Assembly: GCA_024364735.1 (NCBI GenBank)
Contig: JAGFNQ010000187.1
Coordinates: forward strand, 449,130-513,129
Origin: Boesenbergia rotunda
Lineage: Eukaryota; Streptophyta; Magnoliopsida; Zingiberales; Zingiberaceae
Direction: 5' to 3'
DNA: 64,000 nucleotides
Both the position numbers and the translations under genes were made by a program. The notes below the pieces were generated by a model that worked only from the letters and a program-made list of their open reading frames with translations, did no database searches and had not been told where the DNA came from. Below are positions 36,935 through 48,448 of this stretch, one piece after another (within the stretch, counting starts at the first letter, position 1; every line of letters begins with the position of its first letter).

Positions 36935-37920
36935 GTTAATGTAGTCAGACCCTGATTGTTGTTTTGGTGTTTGACACCGATTTAAGTTTGATTCATGTTT
37001 AGTTGAATTCGAATTAAGTCCAGGTGGATCGGGAGATCGCACGTTGGCATGGAGGGCCAGGTCATAGCTTGGAGGGCTAGGTTGATGAAACCCTGGCTTG
37101 GAGGGCCAGGTCCTAGGTTGGGAAGCTAGGTGGTTGAAATCCTGGTGAGTGAAGCCAGGTCCTAGCTTGGAGGGCTAGGTTGAAGTCCCGGTGAGTGAAA
37201 CTGGGCATGGAGTCTTAGTCCGGGGGACTGAGCACGAGTCAGAGAAGGCTGGAGGCCCGTTCTCTTGACTTAGAGTAGTATTGACGTTGCCTGGATCGGT
37301 CTGGTGATCGATCAGGGAAGTTGGCACAGAGTTCCCTCGTGGATCGGTCTGGTGACCGATCCAGCTATGACTGATCCGTCTGGTGACCGATCAGGGAGCA
37401 TACAGTGACTTTGGGAACCTTACTGCTCGGCTCCTGATCGGTCTGGTGACCGATTAGGGATACTATTCAGATCGTTCTGGTGAACGATCAAGTGTCGCGA
37501 GCTCCTCACTATAACCGATCAGGCTGGAGCCTAATCGGTCAGGGAGTGTCATGATCGGTCCCCAGACCGATCAGGCCATAACCTGATCGGTCTCGTGACC
37601 GATCAGCCGTGTATTTCCTGCGGATTGTGGCAAGCAGATTTCTGGATCGATCCAGTGACCGATCATGGAGACTATTCAGATCGTTCAGGTGAACGATCAA
37701 TTGTTGCGAGCTTCTCACTATAACCGATCAGGCTGGAGCTTGATCGGTCAGGAGGTGCTCTGATCGGTTTGGTGACCGATCAGTAGGCTTGGCCTGCGAA
37801 ACTGGAGAAACGCTCTACAATGAGGTGGATCGGTCTGGTGACCGATCCACGACTTGGGATCGGATAGGATGACCGATCACCAGAAGGTCACGATTTCGGG
37901 TTTCTCACTGGGGACCGATC

Positions 37921-38951
37921 TGTTGGAGCAATCGGCCCTAAGATGGTCTAGTGTGACCATGGGTTTTGATGTTTGGGCAAAGAGTTTAAGTTAGGCTTAC
38001 CCTTGTGTATTTGATATGCGTATGTTGAGTGTGCAGGTTGTACAGGTACGCATATGGACTAGACCGGACGGTCTCAGTACGGTGAAGGATGGCATGGAGG
38101 CAAGCTGGAGGCGTGTGTGCGCATCTGAGGGACCTTGGAATGCAGGGACGATGAGCTGATGGGCGCGAACTTTGAGGCGTACGTGAAGGGCGGCATGGAT
38201 GCAAGCTGGAGGCTTGCGTGCGCATCCGAGGGACGAGGGCCGAAGATGAAGAGGGCACGAAGGCAACAGTCGAGGCTGCGGAGGAGGAGTCAGTCGAGTC
38301 GTGAGGGTACGAGTGCAGTGTGATTGTACTCGGGAAATCTTAGGGTTTGAGTGCGGAGTGGAATGTACTCAGGATGGGCAACCTTAGGTGGGTGAGTAGA
38401 CCAGTCGACTGGCCTGGGGGCAGTCGACTGATAGAACTCACAGAAAGGTCTCAGCCCTGGGACCAGTCGACTGCCCTTGGGGCAGTCGACTGGTAGGTGG
38501 CTTGTGAGCTGGCAAATTCGAACGTTGGGGTGCAACGATCGAATTTGGCTGGCACCAGTCGACTGCCCTGGGGGCAGTCGACTGGTAGCGAGAAATCAGC
38601 CCCGAGTCCTATTTAAAGAGGACCTTGTGGTTGCTGAGTTTCTTGACGAAACTTGCTTGGATAGGGCAAGTTAGTAGTCTTGTATACTCAGGAAGTGTTC
38701 TTGGTGTTGTGGCGAGGTTTCTCCACCCACAAGGAGCGACGAGTTCTAGCCGTAGGTTATCCGGGGTTTGATCCGCCGAAGGATTGTTGAATTAGTCACC
38801 GGACCGGGGTGGATACCAACTAAATACAGTTTGTTAGCATTGTATTTATTGTTTTATTTGTATTTCCGCTGCGCTAACAATCTTGTAGGAAGAAGGGGTT
38901 CGACAAATTGCTATTCACCGCCCCCTCTAGCAAGGTGTATCGATTCTTACA
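37921..38951 (+). repeat. TRG3 5' LTR
   Basis: 1031 bp from TGTTGGAGCAATCGG to GATTCTTACA. CTATTTAAAGAGG (near 38610) is the likely TATA region. Upstream, 38400-38590 holds hairpins with arms ACCAGTCGACTGCCC and GGGCAGTCGACTGGT. A primer-binding site (TGGTATCAGAGC) begins at 38954. Confidence 0.93.
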
Positions 38952-39017
38952 ATTGGTATCAGAGCGAAGGACCGCTCTTGATCGGACTAACCGCCGAGGG
39001 AGCATACGCTAGAGGAA

Positions 39018-40220
39018 ATGGAAGGTGAAGGTCCACTTGGGGACGAGATCTACACACCACCGGCCTACGACAATGAAGATTTTGCATATTGGAAGGCGAG
39101 GATCGAGATGTGGTTCGGAATGGATTGGGCATGCCGAATTGCGCTTGAAGAGCCCTTCGAAGTTCCAAAGGACAAGCACGGGAAGAAGCTTCGTCCTAGA
39201 TATTGGGATAAAGAGCAACAAGAACAATTCCGGGCCAATGAGAAGGTAACAAATATTTTGGTTGATATATTACCTAACGTCATCTTGAGTTGTGTAGGGT
39301 CATATCAAAGTGCATGTGAATTATGGAGCAAGATGAAAGAGTATCATGAGACTCCTATAAAAATTCAAGAGCCTAAGGAGAAAAGCCCCGTGATTCAAGA
39401 AGAGGAAGAAGAAAGTGAAGAATCGTCAACCTCCTCAAGAGAAGAAGAGGAAGAAGGCTCCACATCAAGGATTGAGGGGGAGGAAAGGTCATCCTCAACA
39501 CCGGAGCAAGAAGAAGTTAGTACCTCCACCAAAGCAAGAGCCAAAGACCACATTATATGCTTTGGATGCAATGAAAAGGGGCACTACAAGGACAAGTGTC
39601 CAAAGGGTAAGAAAAAGGAGGTACAATCTAAACTCATCTCAATTCGATTAAATTCTAACATGAATTGTAGGAATGGTGAAGCCCAAGAAAAGAAAAAGAA
39701 TATTCGATGCTTTACGTGTGGTGAACTAGGACACTACCACACAAAGTGCCCAAAGAGTGGAGAGCTCAAGAAAATGAAGCACCTGAGAAGATGGGAGAAG
39801 GAGGAGAGAAAGAAAAGAAGCTTCCAACAAGGAGGAGCTCGTAAGGTAAGGGAGGTAATTCCTAACCTTAAGTTAAAATGCAATTTCAATTCTAGCTCCT
39901 CTATGCATGTTAAAACTAGTGCAAATTATTCATCCATGCATGCTAGAAATCGTGATAAATGCTTGATTGTGCATAACAATGGTTTTAAATATCATGATAG
40001 GAATAGGGTTAACAAGGTAGATCAAAACCCTAGAAAGGTCATACATCATGAAAAATCAAAGACCTCTAGACCTATGAATCAAGGCAAAAATCCCAAGAAG
40101 GGGAGGGATGTGCCTAGAAAGGAGGGTAGGTCTAGGAATGTCCAAAGTGGACATGTGGATTCTAGGTTTAGGAACCTAGAAAGGGAAAATCAAGTTTTAA
40201 GGGAAAACTTGATAGGTTAG
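39018..40220 (+). CDS. TRG3 gag, 400 residues, two zinc knuckles
   Basis: ATG at 39018, 18 codons after an in-frame leader. The N-terminal capsid-like part (DNEDFAYWKARIEMWFG, ELWSKMKEYHETP) resembles SIRE-type gag. The second half of the capsid region, with the AKRDLL-type helix seen in the other elements, is missing; an acidic Glu/Ser linker (residues ~120-165) takes its place. Two CCHC knuckles follow: CFGCNEKGHYKDKC (~182) and CFTCGELGHYHTKC (~232). A long basic tail comes next. The frame ends at TAG where a -1 shift would continue into the conserved C-terminal coiled coil (next entry). As gag it would package element RNA; lacking pol, it would depend on another element. Confidence 0.85.
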   Translation: MEGEGPLGDEIYTPPAYDNEDFAYWKARIEMWFGMDWACRIALEEPFEVPKDKHGKKLRPRYWDKEQQEQFRANEKVTNILVDILPNVILSCVGSYQSACELWSKMKEYHETPIKIQEPKEKSPVIQEEEEESEESSTSSREEEEEGSTSRIEGEERSSSTPEQEEVSTSTKARAKDHIICFGCNEKGHYKDKCPKGKKKEVQSKLISIRLNSNMNCRNGEAQEKKKNIRCFTCGELGHYHTKCPKSGELKKMKHLRRWEKEERKKRSFQQGGARKVREVIPNLKLKCNFNSSSSMHVKTSANYSSMHARNRDKCLIVHNNGFKYHDRNRVNKVDQNPRKVIHHEKSKTSRPMNQGKNPKKGRDVPRKEGRSRNVQSGHVDSRFRNLERENQVLRENLIG

Positions 40221-40594
40221 AGAAAACCCTAGAGAGATTCACCGTTGGATCCAAGGGTTTGAATATGGTGTTGGGTGGCCTAAACCGCACCAATGATAGA
40301 TCGGGTCTAGGATACCGATCTAAGGACTCCCATGCCAAGGGAAAGAGATATGCTAGGGTAGCATATGATTATGGCAAGAAGAGGGAGGGCAAAAATGGCA
40401 AGGGAATGCCATCAAAAGGAAAGGAAAAGGTCTTAACTAAGGACAAGGGGTCCAAGGTTAAGAGGGTTGAGTTCGTAGGCCAAGAATCACCGGAGATTCA
40501 CCGGTGTGGTTTAGCATTTGTTGAGTCACCTAGGGAGGTGGCTAGGGCTAAGAGCTCAAGGGAGAGCTCTAGAAGCCTTTGGGATATATGGTGA
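40206..40594 (+). pseudogene. TRG3 gag C-terminal part, -1 frame
   Basis: Starts in the AAAAC run at the end of the main gag frame and reads LEKTLERFTVGSKGLNMVLG and GLGYRSK, the conserved tail seen in SIRE1 and TRG1, then a Lys/Gly-rich stretch to a stop at 40592. One indel separates it from gag. Confidence 0.7.
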
Positions 40595-41653
40595 ATTGAC
40601 CTTAGGAGGGGTGCTCCTAGTGGTCTAGATGGACCATGGAGTGTGCCAAAAGAATTGGAGACGGACTTGAGTCTTAATTCTTGGGTTTTGACACGGTGTT
40701 TTTGAGTTTCATGCATGAAAATATGACATTGGGGTCATATTGCATGAAAATTGATTTTTGATGTGTTATTGCCATGTAAATCAATGCTAGGGATGCATTG
40801 TGGGGTGGCATGGGCAAAGACATCAAGAAGAAATCAAAACTAGGACTTTTGGTTAAGGTTTGATTGAACCTTTTTGCTAGTTTTTGAATTTTGTGTCAAA
40901 CTTGGGAATGGTGATAGATACATTTTGGAATGTATTTTTTCTAATTAGATATGGGTACCACAAACCTCTCCACAAAATTTAGAAATTTTTGGAGATTTAT
41001 GGAATTTTTGGCGCATTTCTGAATTTCGTCATGAATGCTGAAATTTCAGACTTTCGGAGTATCAGTCGACTGCCATTTTGGCAGTCGACTGGTAAAGGCC
41101 AATTTTTGTATCAGCAGCTGGTTTGGGGTCCAAATGATGCAAAATAAGTGTATGAGGGGCTATTACACATTGTTTATGATCATTGGGGATTAAAAGAACC
41201 AATAATTGGGATATTATTGGGGTCTTTTTAATGTATGGCAAAGGGGGAGAAGTTTGAGTTTAAGTTGGGAAACCAAACTTACCTTTGCTAGAAACCCTAG
41301 GTTTAGGGGGAGTTGAGATTAAGGGGGAGCATGGTTGCTCCACTTTTGGCGTAAGGGGAACCTTGGAGAGGTTCTTAAAAAACCTTTGTAAGTCCAGTGT
41401 AGGGGGAGCTTAGGAAAAGCTTTAAAAAGCCCATTTTGGTGAAAAGTCCTAACTTGGAGAGTTAGGTGGGTAAAAGTCCTAACTTGGAGGGCTAGGTGTA
41501 GAAAATCCTAACTTGGAGGGTTAGGTGTGGGATGCCTTGGGTTAGGATCCAGTTATGCATTGCATATGCATTCATTTAGCATGGTTTTTACTACTTACTA
41601 CTATCTTGCTTTCCTAACTTAAACGGATTGCCAAACATCAAAAAGGGGGAGAT
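40595..41653 (+). other. TRG3 3' internal region
   Basis: Non-coding. It holds a CAGTCGACTG..CAGTCGACTG hairpin (41058-41095), a cluster of three CCTAAC..GTTAGG-type units (41448-41530) like those of the Q LTRs, and the polypurine tract AAAAAGGGGGAGAT before the LTR. Confidence 0.8.
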
Positions 41654-42664
41654 TGTTGGAGCAATCGGCCCTAAGATGGTCCGGTGTGACCATGGGTTTT
41701 GATGTTTGGGCAAAGGGTTTAAGTTAGGCTTACCCTTGTGTATTTGATATGCGTATGTTGAGTGTGCAGGTTGTACAGGTACGCATATGAACTTGACTGG
41801 ACGGCCTCAGTACGGTGAAGGATGGCATGGAGGCAAGCTGGAGGCTTGTGTGCGCATCTGAGGGACCTTGGAGTGCATGGACGATGAGCTGATGGGAGCG
41901 GACTTTGAGGCGTACGTGAAGGGTGGCATGGATGCAAGCTGGATGCTTGCGTGTGCATCCGAGGGACGAGGGCCGAAGATGAAAAGGGCGCTAAGGCAAC
42001 AGTCGAGGCTGCGGAGGAGGAGTCAGTCGAGTTGTGAGGGTACGAGTGCAGTGTGATTGTACTCGGGAAATCCTAGGGTTTGAGTGCGGAGTGGAATGTA
42101 CTCAGGATGGGCAACCTTAGGTGGGTGAGTAGACCAGTCGACTGGCCTGGGGGCAGTCGACTGATGGAACTCACAGAAAGGTCTCAGCCCTGGGGGCAGT
42201 CGACTGGTAGGTGGCTGGTGAGCTGGCAAATTCGAACGTTGGGGTGCAACGGTCGAATTTGGCTGGCACCAGTCGACTGCCCTGGGGGCAGTCGACTGGT
42301 AGCGAGAAATCAGCCCCGAGTCCTATTTAAAGAGGACCTCGTGGTGGTTGAGTTTCTTGACGAAACTTGCTTGGATAGGGCAAGTTAGTAGTCTTGTATA
42401 CTCAGGAAGTGTTCTTGGTGTTGTGGCGAGGTTTCTCCACCCACAAGGAGCGACGAGTTCTAGCCGGAGGTTATCCGGGGTTTGATCCGCCGAAGGATTG
42501 TTGGATTAGTCACCCGACCGGGGTGGATACCAACTAAATACGGTTTGTTAGCATTGTATTTATTGTTTTATTTGTATTTCCGCTGCGCTAACAATCTTGT
42601 AGGAAGAAGGGGTTCGACAAATTGCTATTCACCCCCCCTCTAGCAAGGCGTATCGATTCTTACA
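41654..42664 (+). repeat. TRG3 3' LTR
   Basis: 1011 bp, near-identical to 37921-38951 except for scattered substitutions and a missing ~20-bp hairpin arm. The flank CAATC (42665-42669) matches the left CGATC (37916-37920) at four of five bases. Confidence 0.93.
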
Positions 42665-43711
42665 CAATCAGGCTGGAGCCTGATCGGTCTGAACCCATCC
42701 TGATCGATCTGGTGACCGATCAGGAGTCACTCTGATCGGTCTGGTGACCGATCAGGAGTCACTCTGATCGGTCCGGTGACCGATCAGTAGCTGACAGCTT
42801 TAATTCAAAAACGCTGTCAGAGTTCTGATGGCGTTCTGATTCCTGTCGGTACGCTAATGATCTCTGCTCCTAACTTCTGATTGTTGATTCTCTATTGATC
42901 TGCTGAGCTAATGAGCTGCTAAGTGTGCAGGTTATAACGTCCTCTGGCGCGATCTGCAACGGCTGAGAAGCTGATGACCTGGGGCTCGACTGGAGAGGAT
43001 TCAGTGAGTCCAGAGGAGGTCAGGGGTAGCTGGCCTGTTGCAGGTGAGCAGCTGGGAGCTGCTGCAGAGGAGCGTCTGTGACCTGGCGATGGAAGCAGGT
43101 TAAGCTGTGAAGTGGAGAAGGGGCTGGGTAGTTCTCCACATCGAAAGCTTTGCTCCATCACTTGTGCGATCACTCTGAATCTTGAAGCATTGGGCAACAC
43201 TCTGATACTTGAGCGCTTGGAAGAAGAAATAAGGAGCTCGGCAAGTCCATCAGCAAGAAGACATGAAGAGGGAGTTCTTGCGTGAGATCTGTGCTGAGTG
43301 GAGCTCCGTGAGGAGTTCGCTTGTGTTTTTACTGTCCTAAGTGCTCTGTAAGCTTCCTTTGTGTTTCATTGTACTTAATATCTTCATCTTGATTGAAACG
43401 CTATGGAGAGGTCACTCCACCGAGAAGGAGGTTCCATTCTATCCGGATTTTCTGGGGCTTGATCTACCGACGATCAAGGGATCACCCACCTTACGGGCAC
43501 GCCAAGGAGTAGGGGCAAGTTATCCCCGAACCTTGTATATCCTCTTGTTAACGTTCTTGTTTGTGCTTAGCTTAGGGTTTAATTTATGCAATACTCTGTT
43601 TTGTGTTGTTTGCTTCCGCTGTCTAACCTTGAAGTGCAGAAATCCTTAAAAGCTAAAAGAATTTGTGTCTGGCTATATTCACCCCCCTCTCTAGCCATCC
43701 AAGTTCCAACA

Positions 43712-44600
43712 CCTCCAACATTTTGCCCCCAACTGGAGATATCAGAAGACTCCTCACGATCTGTTCGCCCTCAAGCAAAAACCTAAAGAACTACTGAAGG
43801 AATATTTACAATGGTTCAACTTGGTAGCTATGGACGCCTCCTCCATCGCGCCCGATGTCCAGGTTAGCGCCTTCTCACAAGGGCTAGTGGACGGAGACTT
43901 CTTCCAATCTTTGGTCAAGAAACCACCCCATGTCTTTGACGGGCTACATGCCAAGGCACTTGAGTACGCCCAAGTTGAGGAGGCCCAAACCACCAAAAGA
44001 AAGTATGCACTAGCCCTTGCCACTTCCAACATCCCGTCTAAAAGGAAAGCTCCACCCGGTCCTCGTAGTTGAGATCTCTCAGTTTTGAGGAAGCAAGCAG
44101 TACAGGTGGTAAATTCACCAAGCCATAGGTCAGGGGTTGGCTCTCAACCAGAAGTTTTCTGTAACTATCACCAGACCACTACTCACTCCACCCGTGACTA
44201 TCATCAATATGCGTGGGAGTTACACTTATTGGCAGATAAGAGGAAGGTCACTCGGAAGACTTTGGCTCACAACTCCACCGAGCCTTATCCTTGGAAACAC
44301 AGCTTGGTCAAATATGAAGCTTGACCACGTACAGATCAAAGAGGACGCACCCCGGAACGGAGGTCCGAATCGCAACATCGAACTCGAGCCTCAGCCAAAC
44401 CTGAGTAGAGGGACAAATACAAGAGCAAGAAGAAGGTTGGACCATCAGGAATGGTCAGTATCATATCCGGTGGCCCCACAAACGGAGATTCCAACCGGAC
44501 GCAAAAATCCCACGCTTGTCGCTTGGAAAGTTACAGGATTAACTCAAGGGGAAACCTTGTCGATTACCCCTTATATCCTTTGGGCGAGCTGACCTAATCA
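43712..44600 (+). pseudogene. Ty3/Gypsy gag, second part
   Basis: Continues the gag cut at 36934: KELLKEYLQWFNLVAMDASS, QGLVDGDFFQSLVKKPP and HAKALEYAQVEEAQ are the end of a Gypsy capsid domain. Stop at 44070. Further on, CNYHQTTTHSTRDY is a knuckle-like Cys/His motif with the last Cys replaced by Tyr. Several stops follow; protease and pol were not found. Confidence 0.8.
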
Positions 44601-45730
44601 GGATCAAGATCCTGGGGTTGTGATAGCAACCTCACCCTTCGCGGGTCGAGCATATGCTATATCGCCTGCGCCCTTTTCAGGGCCAAACTCCCATGGACTG
44701 GGACTTAGTCAGGGTTGAGATCCTCGGGCCCCGGTAACAACCTCACCCTTTGCGGGTCAAACATATGATGTATCGCTTGCGTCCTTTTCATAGCCCAAAT
44801 TCCCCCGGACTAGGACTTAGTCGGGATTGAGATCCTCGGGCTACGGTAAAACCTCACCCTTCGCAGGTCAAGCACATGTTGTATCACATACATTCTTTTC
44901 AGAGCCCAAACTCTGCAGGACAAGGACTTAGTCAGGGTCGAGATCCTCGAGCTGCGGTGGCAACCTTACACTCCATAGGTTAAGCATATGTTGTATCACC
45001 TACATCCTTTTTAGGGCCCAAACTCTCCCAGATTGGGACTTTGTTAGTGTCGAGATCCTCGAGATACGGTAGCAACCTAACTCTTAATGGGTCGAGCACA
45101 TGTCGTATCGCCCGTGTCCTTTTCAAAGCTCAAACTCCCCTAGATTGGGCCTTAGTTCGAGGTCGAGATCCTCTGGCGGCGTAGCAACCTCACCCTCCAC
45201 GAGTTGAGAATATGTTGCATCGCCTGTGTCCTTTTCATGGCCCAAACTCCACCGGACTGAGACTTAGTCGGGGTTGAGATCCTCGTGCTACAGTAACAAC
45301 CTCACCCTTCGCGGGTCAAGCATATGTCATTTCACTTGCGTCCATTGCAGGGCCCAAACTCTCCCAAATTGAGACTTAGTTAGGGTCAAGATCCTCGGGT
45401 GTGGTAGCAATCTCACCCTCCACGGGTCGAGCATATGCCGTATCGCCTGCGTCCTTTTCAGTGTCCAAACTCCTCCAGACTGGGACATAGTCGGGGGCGA
45501 GATCTTTGGGCTATGGTAGCAACCTCACTCTCCGCGGGTAAAGCATATATCGTATCGCATGCATCATTTTCAGAGCCTAAACTCCCCCGAACTGAGACTT
45601 AGTCAGTATCAAGATCCTCGGGATGCGATAGCAATCTCACCCTTCGCGAGCCGAGCATATGTCATATCGCTTGCGCCCTTTTTAGGGCCCAAACTCCTCC
45701 GGATTGGAACTTAGTCGGGGTCAAGATTCT
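44600..45730 (+). repeat. tandem array, about 111-bp unit, 10 copies
   Basis: The GAGATCCTCGGG motif recurs near 44608, 44719, 44830, 44941, 45053, 45165, 45277, 45389, 45500, 45611 and 45723. Each unit also has AACCTCACCCTTCGCGGGTC, CATATG, TATCGC, CCTTTTCAGGGCCCAAACTC and GACTTAGTCGGG. It lies within the Gypsy remnant. Confidence 0.93.
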
Positions 45731-45999
45731 AAGCTAATAATACTAATCACCCCAACCGATTCCGCTAGAGCCTAGGTCGAGGTGACATACCCATACCCAA
45801 CCATGGTTGACTCGTGACACAAGTACAGTGTACCCCTCAAAAGTTCTGTTTTCATTTTATAAAAATTTTGAAGTTATAGGGTTACAAAAAAAAAACAAAA
45901 GCGAAAAGAAATAGACATCACCTGCCTCAGAGGTCCGCCAAGTCCTTGCCCGGGGGGTTGTCGGTGATTCAGGACAAGGAGACCTAAGGTCGAGGTTGG
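45731..45999. other. Gypsy remnant spacer before TRG4
   Basis: No gene was seen. It ends with GTTGG (45995-45999), the left flank of TRG4. Confidence 0.5.
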
Positions 46000-46930
46000 T
46001 GTTGGATCGGGTTGGACCGGCTAGAGGGGGTGAATAGACGGTAAAAAAAAATATGAAAGTTGAGGCACTCGTCTTTAAAAAAGAAACTTGGTCGCAACTG
46101 AGAACGTTGCTTCCAAGACAGTGGACGCTCAATAAAAATCTCCTTGTGGCGGAGAAGCCTTACAAAAATAACACGCTAGACTTTTAGAGAGTTTACAAGA
46201 ATGAATTAATTGAATGAATAAAAAGGTTGAAACTCTAAGCCTATTTATAGCCTAAGAGAATAAATCTGGATTGTTGATTATTGATGAATTTTCTCTTGGC
46301 CGTTGATCAATGGATGCAATCTGGATGGTTGATCTTGGATGGGATTAAACTGCATCCATTGGATCTGATTCAAGGATAAAGTTTTATCCTTTAAGACTTT
46401 ATCATCTGCTTTAGACTTCGATGTTATCATCTTCAGGTAGAATCATCGGCAGCCTCTCACTATCATTAACTGCTATCCCAATTGGTATCCATGGCAATAT
46501 ATGTTGTTCAGATCTAAAGTTCGAGTCCTCCTAGCAATAATTAATTTTTTTTCAAGCGCCTAGTTTAACATGGTCAAACTGACCAGTCTTTTGATTCATC
46601 TTCTGGGTGATTTCCAGCCAACCGGAGTTAGGCTCACCCGAACCCGACTCCAGCCTTTCACCCCTCGAGCGTGCTTCCTCCCACTTTCCCGTCCCTCGGG
46701 CATCGCGTACATCCTTCTCGATCCACCAGTGTACTCTTCCGCAGCTTCCGCGCCCCTCGGATTGTACCAAGCCCGTCGGCTCACTTCCCCGCACAATCCT
46801 TCTCGTCCGCTACGTCTTACGCTCAACTTCCTCCGTACCTAAGCTCCTGCACACTTAGCAGAGAGATTAAATGTATCAGGACCTAACTTAAATCGGTTGA
46901 TCACATCAAAATCAACCAGAGGTACTTACA
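46000..46930 (-). repeat. TRG4 3' LTR (minus orientation)
   Basis: 931 bp. On the minus strand it starts TGTAAGTACC, preceded by the polypurine tract AAAAAGGGGGAGAT, and ends GGTCCAACCCGATCCAACA. It pairs with 49200-50136. No hairpin array was seen in this LTR. Confidence 0.92.
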
Positions 46931-48004
46931 ATCTCCCCCTTTTTGATGTGCATCAATCCGAGTTAAGTTAGGGTAAACAAAATAAAAAACATACATAATA
47001 ATGTAAATAGTTTAAGTTAAAAAAACATTTTAATTTAGAAAAAATTAAAATTCTACCCCTTAACTTAATACTATTCTTCCCCTTTGATCACATCAAAAAA
47101 TGGAAAAATATAATTAGGGAATAAGAAAATTTTTGAGTGCAATAAAAAATATTCTAAGTGAAAAAAAATCGCGTTGCCGCAGATTTTTCAAATCTAAAAT
47201 GACATATTTTTTCAAAGTTAATTCTATTTTTTTGTAAAAAAATGACTTAAATAAAATCCAAATTTTTTTTTGATAAAATCCATAGCTAACGAGGAGATCC
47301 AAAAAAAATCGGATTTGGTCAAAATATTTTTCTATCGAATTTTGAAAATTAAAAAAAACATATTTCAATAAATAATTCATAAAAAATCAAAAAAAATCTG
47401 AATATTTTTGTTAAAGTCAAAGATGAAGATATGAGTTTGGACAAAAATTTTGAGTTCTTAATTCGTTAATCAAGTTCAAAAATGACAAACTAACACATAT
47501 GAGTTCTTGAAGAGTAAATTTTAAAAAATTGGAAAAAATACTTCGAAAAATTTGAAAAAAAATTATAATGAGTTTTTTCCCTAAACTCTTAATTTCAAAT
47601 TTCGAGGGAAAATAATATTTAAAAATTTTTGAATGAAGTTCCAGTAGATAGACAGCATAATTGGTCATAAAAAAAATAAAGACATAATTTTTGTTAGAGA
47701 ATCAAAATGAGCACATATATAATAACGAAAAAAATTATCCTTTTAATACAAATTTAGGAACTCAAAATAAGTTCCTGTCTACATGATTAATTAAAAACTT
47801 AGGTGAAATATAGCTTTTGGGTACCTTTTTAAATTGGCCCTTATGATTTTTAAAATACCAATTTAAATTATCAGGAAAGCTATTTTTACTTTTGGCGTAA
47901 ATATGCAATATCAAGTTCTAATTTTTGCACTAAGTTTTTCAAATTATCATTTTCATTTTTCAAAATTTCAGACGAGGATGTAAGTGTTATTCATTTTTTA
48001 ATTT
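46931..48004 (-). other. TRG4 3' internal region
   Basis: AT-rich non-coding sequence with T/A homopolymers and no pol. Confidence 0.7.
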
Positions 48005-48448
48005 TTAATTTTCTTTTTCTAATCTACAATTAGATTTGAGCAAAGCTTTAACTCCAGCATATAACTGATCATGAGGAAGAAAACAAACATCACTTACCGG
48101 GTCGCTTTCGAAAGGCGAGGTTCTTTCTTCATCGTCGATTTCTTCTAACGTCTCTCCCCCTTCATCAGTGCTCCCTTCTTGATGATTTGCCATCAGCGTA
48201 AGTCCCACATATTCTTGACCTTCCGACTCTTTTGACGAGGACTCATCCCAGGTGGCCTTCAGTGCCTTTTTCTTCTTTGGCTGGTTTTTGAGTTTAGGAC
48301 ACTGGTCCTTCAGGTGTCCCTCCTCTTTACAGTTGTAGCATCTGATTATTTGCTTCTTTGGGGACCGTCTTCTTTTTTGTGTTCTTGAAAATTTGTTAGC
48401 TTTAAAAAAACTTTTAAAAAGAACTAACCATTTTTGTTGTTTCGTCAT
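48005..48448 (-). pseudogene. TRG4 gag C-terminal part with zinc knuckle, shifted frame
   Basis: A 147-codon frame overlapping the end of the capsid frame by 35 bases. CYNCKEEGHLKDQC is an intact CCHC knuckle, followed by KKKKALKATWDESSS and an acidic stretch, as in SIRE-type gag. It is separated from the N-terminal part by one frame change near an A5 run (48425-48440). Confidence 0.8.

Larger units (their letters stand above)
36935..43711 (+). mobile_element. Q-family solo LTR, copy D, split by TRG3
   Basis: 36935-37920 plus 42665-43711, about 2.03 kb in all. CCTCC lies on both sides (36930-36934 and 43712-43716). It has CCTAGC/GCTAGG-type units (37060-37200) and GATCGGTC hairpins (37290-37870 and 42680-42790). 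TRG3 is inserted within the second array. Confidence 0.9.

Noticed and set aside
38135..38323. Matching open frames at 38135-38323 and 41868-42056 as a conserved small gene
   Set aside because: They are the same LTR sequence seen twice.
46000..46930. Hairpin arrays as a universal feature of LTRs here
   Set aside because: TRG4 and COP1 LTRs show none, so it is not a general property of the LTRs in this window.
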